Shown here: in pieces, positions 44,930-56,000 of the stretch
Layout: every line of letters begins with the position of its first letter
How positions within the stretch are numbered: position 1 is the stretch's first letter
Source: Caenorhabditis remanei
Taxonomy: Eukaryota > Nematoda > Chromadorea > Rhabditida > Rhabditidae
Length of the DNA: 64,000 nucleotides
Reading direction: 5' to 3'
Assembly: GCF_010183535.1 (NCBI RefSeq)
Contig: NC_071330.1
Location: 12,319,717-12,383,716, forward strand
Translations under genes and position numbers: made by a program
The notes under the pieces: generated by a model
Seen by the model: the letters and a program-made list of their open reading frames with translations, nothing else
The model's database searches: none
What the model was told of the DNA's origin: nothing

Positions 44930-46390
44930 GTTATATTAGTGAAATGGGTAAGGGATCAGGAAAGGAAGGAATACGAGAAGTTTAAATGCAAATAGGAGGG
45001 AGGAGAAAAGATGAGTCACCATCCACGATGAGTCTTCTCGGGGGGAATGACTGGTTACTCGTCTCATCCCTTACGTTGAGCAAGACGCTCGCAATCTTTC
45101 GCTGCGTACCATCTGTCGCGTTCACAGTAGAGCGCGCTTGCTGTACGCTGGAGCTGTGGGATGGTTGGGAAGGGGTAGTAAAACGAAGGGAAGTAAGATG
45201 AATGGGGAGAGAGAAGAGTAGACACCGTTCACGATGAGTTTTCTGTGTATGACTGATTGAATAGTTTCCCCATCTCTTACGTTGAGCAATACGCAGTCTC
45301 TCTTTTGCTGCGTACCATCTGTCGCGTTCTCAACATAGCGCGGTTCCATTGACCAATGTGTTCTGGGAAGAAATCGCTCAATAAAGGCAAAACTAATGAT
45401 TGAAGTGAGACAACACATAGAATAATTTGGATAAATACCAAAAAGTCGGAGTTCTCAACAACTCTGATATCACCGTAATCTCAAAATCCTCCAAATCAAA
45501 TCAAAATCACTTGTGGAGACATAACTCGTTTCCTGTCCGAACTCATGTAAAATAAGTGGGATAGGGAAGACAGAGAAGGGGTACGGGAGGGTTATCGAAG
45601 AATATACAAAGGTAAGGGAAGAATGGAAGAGAAGGGATGGGTCACCATCCACGATGCAAATTTTAGGGATGACTGATTGAATAGTCTGCGCCAGGGTTGG
45701 GAAATCCCGGACCGACCCGGCCCGGTCCGGCCCGGGCTGACAAAAAATTCTTCCGACCCGGCCCGGTCGGCCCGCATTCAAAAAATGTGCACCATTTTTT
45801 CACAATTTTTTTCAAAAAATTTCAAATTTCTACAGGAGCCGGGCCGAGGAAAATTTTTCAGTCGGCCCGGCCCGGAATTTCCCAACCCTGGTCTGCGCAT
45901 CCCTTATGTGGACCAACGCTCAGATGCTCCCGTCCTTTGGTCGCGTTTTCAGTAGAGCGCGGTTGTTGTACGCTGGAGCGGTGGGAAGAACAAGAGAGAA
46001 AATCAATCAAAGAGAAGGAATGGAGGGGAGAGAGATGACGAGTCACCGTTCACGGTGAACGGTGAGTCTTCTCGGTATGACTGACTGAATATTCTTCTAT
46101 TCCCTTATGTTGGGCGCTTTCGCTGCGTACCATCTGTCACGTTTGCATCTGTCACGTTCTCAGTAGAGCGATGTTGCATTGACGCTAGAGCTGTGGGAAG
46201 AACGCTCGATATTTCGAAATTCAGAGAACAGCGTAAATCGATGATAATCCAAGATTATTCTGTGAATGAATCTCTGTTGGTAGTTTCACTTCCCCATAGT
46301 CTATGGGCCATAGACAGACACATTTGACCAGGTCATTTGACCGTATTACGGATCCAATTTTTGCAATCAAAATGAGCTAAACTCTTAAGG
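44930..46390 (-). promoter_or_regulatory. Array of four promoter-like repeat units
   Basis: Units lie at about 45010-45185, 45215-45365, 45640-45985 (split by an insertion) and 46035-46215. Each runs 'GTCACCRTYCACGATG' - 'TGACTGATTGAATA' - 'TTACGTTGAGCAA' - 'GCTGCGTACCATCTGTCGCG' - 'AGTAGAGCGCGG' - 'TACGCTGGAGC'-type blocks. On the coding strand this corresponds to the region 1-520 upstream of the paralogue. The outermost unit plus flank (46.1-46.39 kb) matches 200-515 best. Whether the units bind a factor is unknown. Confidence 0.65.
45692..45890. mobile_element. hAT-like MITE inserted in a promoter unit, perfect 8-bp duplication
   Basis: 199 bases, ends CAGGGTTGGGAAAT / ATTTCCCAACCCTG, with GC-rich CCCGGCCCGG blocks inside. 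Flanking direct repeat GTCTGCGC at 45684-45691 and 45891-45898. The CAGGG tip and 8-bp duplication are textbook hAT features. It splits the third promoter unit. Confidence 0.9.
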
Positions 46391-46591
46391 ACTGTGAATA
46401 TGAACTTCGAAAAGAATAAATTAATTTAACTGGGACAATAGTTGAATGAGATTTCACAGAGAATCACAATAGAATAAGATTTCACAAGGAAACAACATGA
46501 GAATGAGGCCGAAAGTCGGTAAAATGCTATTTCGAAATGAGAATTCACAGAAAACGAACTGAAAAATAAAAGTAAATATTTAAAAATCATC

Positions 46592-46768
46592 TCAATATCT
46601 CCCTCCATGACTATTCCGATGATTCGCCGCATTCCGATCAGATCCACCACGACGACGATCATATTGTTGTTGATCTGGACGCTGATGACGTGGAGTATTC
46701 TGATGATATTGATTCTGATGGCGGTCAGTGTAGGCTGGAGCTGAACGATGTGATTGTTGCTGCATCAT
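46592..46768 (-). CDS. Short Q/N/H/R-rich open frame, possible gene fragment
   Basis: 58 residues from an ATG at 46768. The sequence is rich in Q, N, H and R ('HQNQYHQNTPRHQRPDQQQ', then 'RRRGGSDRNAANHRNSHGG') and looks like the low-complexity tail of an RNA-binding protein. No splice acceptor lies just upstream; instead a short inverted-repeat element starts about 30 bases away. It is either a tiny gene or a 3' fragment cut off by that insertion. Confidence 0.35.
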   Translation of the reverse strand: MMQQQSHRSAPAYTDRHQNQYHQNTPRHQRPDQQQYDRRRGGSDRNAANHRNSHGGRY

Positions 46769-46797
46769 GTTCACAAAATGGGTATGTATCGGCAAGC

Positions 46798-46938
46798 TAT
46801 TAGCTCGGTACAGTTCGTACAACTGCGCTCCACCAAAATGTCCTTAAAAATGTCTCTTTTTTTCTGAGTTTCTCAATTTCGCACACATTTTTCTTCGATT
46901 TCTTTAGAGCGCGGTTGTAAGAAACGTGCCGTGCTAAT
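46798..46938. repeat. TAGCTCGGCAC short inverted-repeat element, copy 3
   Basis: Same element as at 18.8 and 19.4 kb; 'CAACTGCGCTCCACC' pairs with 'TAGAGCGCGGTTG'. It abuts the 5' side of the Q/N-rich frame. Confidence 0.7.
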
Positions 46939-48104
46939 AACAGTGTATACTTCCAAAATCTCGTATTTTACGTCTACAGAATCGAAAAGACTGTCACATT
47001 TGACTAATAAAAACTTTTGATATCAATCTTTTGATATCAATCCTCTTCCTCTCCGTGAGTTATCTGTTGCTTGAGCATTCCAACAATTTGTGTGATATCG
47101 TTCCAATTGTTCATCAAAATCACTATTTCAAATGGACATGGCATAGACACTCGTTGATTGATCCGAAAACAGTTCCATGTTACCGTACTCCTACAGTATT
47201 TTCATTCATCTTCGGTCGCCGACTACAAAATACGAAAACTCCGTAGCTACCGGTAACTAGGTCCGTTTTACTTGAAATAGTAGTCTAACCACTTGAAAAA
47301 GTAGTCGAAAACAGACAGAAGCCACTCTACCGTAAATCAATCAGGCTCACTTGTCTGAAACACACATAAACCTGTCACACGGTCACCTGGCAACCTATAG
47401 TATAAAAGAGACAGAAGAAGCAGTGGACTTCTCACTCGAGTCACGAATTCTTTCTTTCTTGTTGTTTTTCTCATACTGTGAGGATATGATGCTCCGAAAG
47501 TAAGTGTGGTTTTATAAGAGAGCCTAGCTTTATGGTTCAGAATTGAGCTGGTTTAAGGGAATAGTATAAAAACAGGTTTGTGTCAAGAGTCAAGAGTCAG
47601 GAGACAAAAATAAATAGAAACCTATATTGGCTGTAAGATTAGGGATTCCGTCTGAGTACGTGTTCACGACGAGGTATCGGGAAATAGCTTTGATGCCAGC
47701 GGTCGCGTAGCGTGCGCCCGTGATTAATCTATTTGATCATCTGCTCATGGTAATCATCAAGAGAACTCTTCAGCCGTTGAGGTATGCTGGGTTTTTAGCT
47801 AGCGAGCGCGCTCTACTGGCAAGAATGACCATTATGATCAGTGTTGAGCGAAATGCGGTTTGGAAATAGCGGACAGCGGAAGAGGAAAGACGGAATTCCG
47901 CTCCCTGATTATGGTGCGGTAGGGGATAAGCACCGTGACAATTTTTGAATTTTTGAGCAATCGCAATTGGGAGCTCAATCAGACGGCTCAAGAGAGTCAA
48001 TGTACTCTTGCGAATGGCAACCTTCTGAAAAGTGGTCAAGTAGCAGATCTTTACTCGGCTTGGTTACGCGAAACCATAAAGCCCAGAATTATTATGCCAA
48101 GACG

Positions 48105-48360
48105 ATAGCAACGGTAACTAGGAGCCTCGGAGAGAAATCTTCAAAAGACAAACCGAAATGCATTTTCCCCCACCCATTAATTCGTCAGGTTCCCTATTCC
48201 GTTCACTCATAAACCTGTCACTGACTACTTAGTAACTTGCTTAGTAACCCATCCAGGGGCATCCGCTTTTCCAACTTTTCTTTTCATTTCTTTTTCAAAT
48301 ACGACGGCTAGGATAGTTCTACAATGATTATCTGGGATAATCGGTTTGTTTTGTACTTAC
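48105..48360 (+). repeat. Direct repeat 'ACCTGTCAC', copy 1
   Basis: Contains 'GATAGCAACGGTAACTAGGA', 'AACCTGTCACTGACTACTTA' and 'GCTTAGTAACCCATC'. Copies follow at 48720-48970 and, inside the first intron of the seven-pass gene, at 50365-50640. Confidence 0.65.
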
Positions 48361-48719
48361 GGATATTAACAGTCTCTGTCTAGCAGAATTGTGCAGAATT
48401 CCCAATTCCCAATTCCAGAGCAGGGAACACGGGAATATCTCCATATTGAGATTTCAAACTTTTTTCTACGGGACAAATTGTTCAGAATGTAGGTCTTAGT
48501 AGGAAAAGATTAAATCTACTCCAAAAAGTTTAATGGTCTAGTTTTCTTTCAATGGAAATATTCTTTAAATCGAAAAACAACGGAACGCAGCAATCCGGTC
48601 TGTTTCATTCAAGGCAATATTGAGTTCAGCAGTTTTTGTAGGTTCTGTCAAGCTATACTGTATGTGATTATCACTGCGTGTTTTCTAAGTTTTCATAAGG
48701 AGACCAGTAGTCCAAACTC

Positions 48720-48970
48720 TTCATGCCAGACAATAGCAACGGTAACTAAGAGTATCTCTCTTTTTTCAAAAGAGTGAAATCTTCAAAAGACAAAAGACTA
48801 TGTATTCTCCCTCCACCCATAAATTCGTCAGTTATCTTATTCCGTCCACTCACAAACCTGTCATTGGCTACTTAGTTACCTGCTTAGTAACCCATCGAGG
48901 AGCATCCCATTTTCCACTTTTTCCTTTCAATTCTTTTTGAGAAGAAGCGGAGACCGGTTAGTTTCTCTTA
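48720..48970 (+). repeat. Direct repeat 'ACCTGTCAC', copy 2
   Basis: Same blocks in the same order as copy 1 ('AATAGCAACGGTAACTAAGA', 'GCTTAGTAACCCATCGAGGA'). Confidence 0.65.
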
Positions 48971-49121
48971 TAAACCTACTGTTATTACCGAATCTCGCCT
49001 TTTTTCTTAACATTCTTCATTTCCAGATTGCACAATTTTTCTCCTCCTTGACATCCTTTCTCGTTTCCCTCATTACCAAGTGCTCATCTTCTTGTTCTAC
49101 GCGAAACTTTCTATTCTCAAT

Positions 49122-49772
49122 TAGAGTGTCGCCTCGCAAGATACCCAGTCCCGCGAGTAGCGAGAGTTCATACGAGTCCCGCGGGAATTCGGTCCCGGTT
49201 CGTCCCGGTTCGTCTCGCACTCTGTCTCGGTTCGGTTCGGTTCGTCTCGGTTCGGTTTGTCTCGCATTCGGTTCATCTCGATTCGCAAAAAGTTCGGAAA
49301 GTTCATTTCCCGCAAATTACTCGCAAAGTTCACAAGACAAAGTGAACTATTCGTATTTCACGCGTTGATCATTTCTACCGTTGATTTTCTGAAAATAAAA
49401 ATTTGGTAATTAAAATCGTGAACTTTTTCTAATTTCATTTCCATTTATTTTTCTGAAATTTTTATTTTATTATTTTGAAAGAGTTCACGGTTTTAATTAT
49501 CAAATTTTTATTTTCAGAAAATCAACGGTAGAAATGATCAACGCGTGAAATACGAATAGTTCACTTTGTCTTGTGAACTTTGCGAGTAATTTGCGGGAAA
49601 TGAACTTTCCGAACTTTTTGCGAATCGAGACGAACCGAATGCGAGACAAACCGAACCGAGACAAACCGAACCGAACCGAGACAGAGTGCGAGACGAACCG
49701 GGACGAACCGAGTCGAGCCGAAACCGGGAAATCGGGAATTTTGCGAGTTTCGTCTCGCGAGGCGACACTCTA
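49122..49772. mobile_element. Long palindromic DNA element with perfect 8-bp duplication
   Basis: 651 bases, ends TAGAGTGTCGCCTCGC / GCGAGGCGACACTCTA, flanked by TTCTCAAT at 49114-49121 and 49773-49780. Most of each arm is complementary, including a degenerate 'TCGGTTCGTC' tandem in one arm and its complement in the other, so the whole element could fold into one hairpin. It has no credible coding capacity. Eight-base duplication suggests hAT. Confidence 0.85.
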
Positions 49773-50015
49773 TTCTCAATACATATATTCTTCTTGTTGT
49801 TTTCTACTTTCTTATGATCTCCAATATCATTTTTTTCAGATCTCATAAAGTTCTCAGCGTCCTTTGAACTGAACTCCTTCTTGATACTAACTCCAATATA
49901 AAGAAGGCCATAGCTACCGGTTGCTACGTCTGTTCCACTCCAGTCGACCGTAAATCACTCAAGCTCACTTGTCTGGAGTAGTACTAAAAAGACAGAAGCA
50001 GAATAATTTTCAACC

Positions 50016-53000
50016 ATGCGACCAGTTATTTTACTCTGTCTTGCTGTTCTTGTTCTATGGAGAGCTGGAGGTTCTAAAGGTAAGTGCCATCTCAAGATTC
50101 TGAAAGTAATAGGGGGAGTGCCAGGATGAACTCGTGTGTTAGAGAAATCTCGCGTAGAAGTTTGAGACCTCATAGCTCCCGTCAAAGTTGTCTAATTTAA
50201 ACGAAAATTATAATAACTCGGTTTATTCCAGTCAAAATCTCAAAATCTGCTCTGAACAATAAATCAGGCTTCTCTACTCACTAGGATTATTTTCAAACTT
50301 GGGCTTTTTTGTAATTTTGTTCCCGCCTTTAGTAGGACCAGGAGCCCAGACTCTTCATACCTGAAAATAGCAACGGTAACCAGGAACCTCTATCCTTTTC
50401 AAAGGACCAACCGAAATGTATTACTCCCCACCCATTAATTCGTCAGTTTCCCTATTCCTTTCACTCATAAACCTGTCACTGGCTACTTAGTAACTTGCTT
50501 AGTAACCCATCGAGGAGCATCTTTTTCTGTTTTCGTATTTACTTGTCTTTTGAGTAGGATAATGGTGGTTTTGGTTAGTTCTACAATGACTCTCTAGCAA
50601 AATAGGTTTGTTTTGTACTTTCTCAAATTCTAATTGCATTTTGAAGTAAGTCGGACCCACGACTTTCATAGCATTTCTCGGTGTATCGTAACAAAGTGTG
50701 TAATTTTCAGATGATCATCTAGACAAAGGCAACGAGATCAGAAAAATTGGCAAAAGAGCTGCAAGCAACGACATAAATACAGGATCTGGAGCGCCAGGAG
50801 GAGGAGGAAACCCAGGATTCTCTGTAACTGATCAGACAACTAATGATGACACTGCAACCACGCCAAAGGAAGTGAGCTCAAGTGTTTCGGCAACAACTAC
50901 TAGAGGTAAGTAATGACAAAAGTTGATAGTCTTAAGGAAGATCAAAATATATCACAACAGGCTTTCAATGAGTTTTTATTTCTAAATCTAAGTTTAAGAT
51001 AGCATTTTATTTCTAGCAGCTCAGTTCTAACAATAAAACATTCTTCCTATCTCCCAGTGCATTTGTTTCTCAAACTTGAAATCTGTGATTATGTCATTAG
51101 AAACAGTTAAAAATTATCACATTTATTATTTAAAGAACAAAAATCCGTTATGTTTTGATTGGCTCCTGGCTGAAAAATAATAGTTTTTTTCCAAATATCT
51201 CCAGAACCAAAACTTGCCATGAAAATTCTGTAGCCACGCTCTTTTTTCCATCATCCTCTCCACTTAAGCCTCCCATTGCAGTAGATCTATCTACCTCATA
51301 GGTCCAACCATTTGGGTACTTTGTGACATACCACTCATTATTCTCACAGACTATTCCATAATAAGTAAAAAAGTCTATGACTGATGACGAAGTTTGTCCT
51401 GATGACGCAGACTCAATATACTGAAAAGAGTTGTAAAAGACGTTGTCTACTTTTCTTTTTCTACAGCAGTTTTTTTATTCGAAGACACTTCAATATGTTT
51501 CAATATATAGAGTTATTTTGAAAAGTAGGATCAAATTCTTACCAGTTGATCTGATTCTGCGTCTTCGGGTTTTTTGAACTCCGTATTATCAAAGTATGTA
51601 GCTACATAGGCTCCCGGGCCAGTGCGGCATGTAAGATTGCGAACACATCCTGGTCCTTCACTATATATAGTGTTATTTGGGTCTAAAACCAATTGAATTA
51701 TTTCTACTGAAACAAATATATTTTCGACTCTGTTTCACGACGACCCAGTCGCGTACGGATCGTCCTAAAGATCGCAAGCGCAAGGAATACGACTCTGATG
51801 TTTATTACGGAAAAACACTTTTATCGCGTGCTATTTTGCACCCGCTTCCATCTATTTTTTGCTGGAATTTTACTTTGCTTGTTTTTATTTTTCTCGCGTT
51901 GTACGTCTCGGAGTTTAGACCACAAAATGAACCAGGAAGTTCTTTTAACCGGCAGAATTATCGTTGTCGTAATGCTAACGCCTGTGTCCTTTCTTTGAAC
52001 CACGTGGCTCATTTCGTGACAAAGTTATTAAAATACCTGCGAGACGATCAGACAAATCTGAACATGGGCATGAATCTTGACAACTAGTTGCCAGGCTGGA
52101 AGAGATAACAAAACAAGTTAGAGCAAACCATAAGAGTAGTTGCATTTTAAAAGGATTACTGTTGTAATATAGTGAACTCTTTCGCTTTTATTTCGATATG
52201 TTAATTTCTAATGATGAATAATTGAATATCAACAGCAGTGATTTGCATTAGCTATTCAACGTTTATGTGGATATCAAAAGATTCAAACGTCAAAATTGAT
52301 AACGATCTGAAAAACAGATCAACTCGTTAGCACATACGCCTGAAATTTTTAGCAACGTCAAATAATGAAGATAACGTAGTTTCCTTAAAAGTGTTATTCT
52401 GAAGCATTTTATTATTATCGTTGTTTTATTACATTGTCCTAGTGTGTGCTCTCTCTCTCTCTCATAAATAAAACAAGGAAATTACTTATGAGTTCTCTCG
52501 AGATAATTTCGACATACACACATTTGTACTATGTACAATACGATTTAAATCTAAAAATTCATTCAATAATCGCATATTACAGGTGACAGTGCTGCTTTAA
52601 TGAGAACAACAGTTAAGGAAAAAATCAGAAAGCTTACACACAAGGATTATGATTCAGGTATATCATTTTTTGAAAGCAGAAATAAATTACTTTTTATGCC
52701 CATCTGAGATTTTTTCTTAAATCCTCGATTAATAGTGTTTTCGAATACGCATTCCTATATTTACAGAAATTATCATGAAACTATTCTTAGATTCGAAAAC
52801 CACTACTTCTTCATTGAAACCGATGGGAGACTCAAATAAAAACAGTTCCGAGGAGGAGCAATCTGAACCATCTTCCCAAAGAACAACTTCTGAAGGAACG
52901 ACTAAATCTACAACACAAAGCCAATCTTCATCTACAACAAAACCCGCTGAAACTTCCTCTCCAGTGACATCAACTATGACTACTTCTCCGAGCACTCTGG

Positions 53001-56000
53001 AAGGTGAGTAATAACAGAAGATGTACAATGAAAATGTTGAGAAGGAACTTGTCAAAAATCCGTCTAGAGAGTTTTCCAGATTCCACGACGGCTCGTGCAT
53101 CTAGTACCTCTTTCTCGACTACAAAACCGGAAACTTCAACCCAAGGCACCTCAGAGACTACTACCATGAAAACTACTGCGAGCACTCTTCAAGGCTAGAG
53201 TTAATTTGTGACAAACGCTGAAATGACTCAATTTCCAGATTCCACGACCACCCGGGCTTCATCTACTACCTCTTCATCGAAAAAACTCGAATCGAATTCC
53301 AATGAAAATAGTTCCGAGGATGAGCGATCTTCAAAACCAACAAACTCTGAAAGAACGACTGTCTCCACAACAAAAAGTCAGTCTTCCTCCACAACAAAAC
53401 TTGCTGAAACTTCCTCTCCAGTCACATCAACAATGAGTACTTCTCCGAGCACTGAAACTTCAAAAGAAACTACTACATTGAAAACTTCAACGAGCACTCT
53501 TGAAGGTATGAGTTGATTGAAAAAAAAGGTAGTCTGACCGATGCTGAAATGTCTAAATTTCCAGATTCTACGACCACCCGTGTATCTACTACCTCTTCAT
53601 CGAAACAACTCGAATCAAGCTCCAATGAAAAGACGGAATCAACTGTATCGTCTTCAAGGACTGAAACGACTTCCAAACCGGTGACAACCTCTTCCACCAA
53701 CAGCCCATCTTCATCAACGACTAGCCCATTCCCAACTACTTCTCGTGTCATCCCAACCACTAAAAAGACGCCATTGACCATCTCTCAGTTGGTAGAAAGT
53801 CTGGAAGAGGGAGTGGAGTACACGATAGACGGAGTGCAGGTTGTGACATGTCCCTCATACAAAACAACTACGACGACACGGAAGACAACGAGTAGTACAC
53901 CAGCTATTAGTGGAAAATCAACTGGAACTTCTCCCACGACAGTCAATACAATAGAAACAACTACTCCGAAACAAGGATCATCTGGTACGTTGACTGAAAT
54001 TATCTTATCGTATGTTTAAATTTCTGTTTTCAGCAGCGACTACATCATCTGCAGACATGACGTCTTCAACATCTACTCGTCCAGGAAGTTCAGTCTCAAA
54101 TTCATCTCCCATTACATCAGATGTAACTGACTTTTCGACGTCCTCCTCTCGTTCTCCCTCGTCATCCGTCACGTCATCTTCTACAACCAAGAAACCAATT
54201 GATGGAGACGAAAACGGAGAATCAAAGACAACTCCCTCGACTACTAACACCTCCAAACAGGATATTACTTTATCCTCTAGCAGTCCTACATCACAGACCT
54301 CCACGACGGCTCCGGTTTCTTCGAAATCGTCAACGACAGCTAGCTTGAGCCACATTACAGAAACGAGCTCGTCGAGTGGAAGTACATCCGGCTCTACTAG
54401 TGACGCTACTGGTTCTCCATCTTCTTCTCCGAAGTCTACCACCACAAGCATCTCGATCGACAAAGAGACTACCAGGATAACCTCAACGACAACTGACTCA
54501 ACTGATTCTTCAAGTGGCTCCTCAACATCAACTGATGTAACTGATAAATTTTCTGTCTCTTCGGACTCCACTACTCCAGAAGTCCAAACTTCAGCATATC
54601 CGACTAGAGACAACACTACTACCTCTGATGCATCGACAGTTGTGACTGAAATCCAATCGACGACATCTGCAACTTCTCCACCAACCGAGTCTCGCTCCAG
54701 CACTGATTCTTCTACGGAAACGAGAACTACAAGCTTCGGAACGTCTACAATGCAATTCGCCGTGAGCACCAGTCAAGGAACTTTGGATTTCTCCACCGAT
54801 CTTTCATCAGAGGCTTCACCTTCAACGACCAGTTCGGTGGACGTAGAGTCTTCAAGAGGATCGTCGACAACATTTGACTTGAGTACTACTAGTGGAATTG
54901 ACATCACTGAGTCGTCCAGTGGAAGAGCCCAGAGCACCACACTCGGAGGATCATCTTCTTCCTCTTCGGATAGTACCTCGACAACAGAAAAAACGCCGGA
55001 TTCACCACTCCAGGAGACATCAACCAAGGCCCCTGGAACTTCTCAGGATCAGACCAAATTCACTGAAAGAATCTCGAGCAAAACTTGGACTACTTCAACG
55101 ACAAAGACAACCGATGCAACATCCACGAGTGAATTGGAAACAGGTGAGCTGACATAACATTTTACTTGATGCGCTGGTTATTTCTCTTTTCAGAAACTCA
55201 AAAAGCAACAACCACGTCATCTGGAAGTGTGTCCCCTTTGTCTCAAACATCCAGAGCCTCCACAACGGTAATCGGATCTTCTACCGTTTCGAAAAGTGAG
55301 ATCTTTTAGCCAAAATAATAGTTGAAAAGACGTTTTTTTAAAGGTTCACCATCGTATGTGGCTGACCCGACGACATCCATGAAAACCAATCAGCCGAGCA
55401 GCTCTGTTGAAGAATCCACTTTAACGGCGCCCTCTGGAACGTCTGATTCTTCTTCTGGAACCCACATCACGAAAACTTCCTTGACTACTACTTCTGACTC
55501 AGGGAAGGCAACCAGCATCACATCTACTCCCACTTCTGAGAAACCAGCTCCATCGTCATCAACTTCCACCAGCTCCACTGTCTCCTCTGCTGCCACGTCT
55601 TCTGTGAAGACCACGTCAACTCCGAAGAGCCCAGAGACTACTGCTACTAGTCATTCAACAAAGACTACGAGCTCTACAGGAAGCTCTGCTCCCTCATCGA
55701 GAGCTACAGCTACCCAAGAGACCACCTCCAATGATGTGTCTTCTACCACAACGGAGAATCGGAAGACATCGTCGCCTTCTACAGCAGCCACCTCCACCAC
55801 TTCGAAACAAAGTTCCTCGAGCACGACCAAGTCATCGACCACTCGCTCTTCTCCGTTGTCAACGGGATCCTCCTCAATTTCTCCGAAGTCTACTACCTCT
55901 TCAACATCGATGAAGCCAGCAACTACTCCGAAATCTTCTTTGCCGTCGAACACGACTCGGAAGTCTTCTTCTCCATCGCCTCCATCTACTCCGACATCTT

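Larger units (their letters stand above)
46939..50015. other. Upstream region of the seven-pass gene with a duplicated 5' end
   Basis: A block at 47.1-47.5 kb ('GTAGCTACCGGTAACTAGG', 'CAGGCTCACTTGTCTG', then TATAAAAG at 47401 and a 14-base exon-like start at 47486-47499 with GTAAGTG) parallels the promoter at 49.9-50.0 kb. It looks like an older copy of the same promoter and first exon. Repeated segments lie at about 48105-48360 and 48720-48970, with a third copy at 50365-50640. The palindromic element at 49122-49772 lies just upstream of the used promoter. Confidence 0.5.

Noticed and set aside
47640..47740. Possible tRNA-like segment with 'GGTCGCGTAGCG'
   Set aside because: No cloverleaf arms or B box could be built by eye. 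No tRNA or rRNA was found in the window.
48937..49846. Mirror-image open frames rich in R, S, N and E
   Set aside because: Both arise from the arms of the palindromic element at 49122-49772; the frame is open only because of the 10-base repeat.
51677..52087. 136-residue plus-strand frame in the receptor-gene intron
   Set aside because: Overlaps the minus-strand DUF281-like gene, which has a signal peptide and consistent splice phases; the plus frame has neither.
54005..54769. 254-residue minus-strand frame rich in V, D and E
   Set aside because: It is the antisense shadow of the Ser/Thr stalk exon; codon bias of the sense strand explains it.
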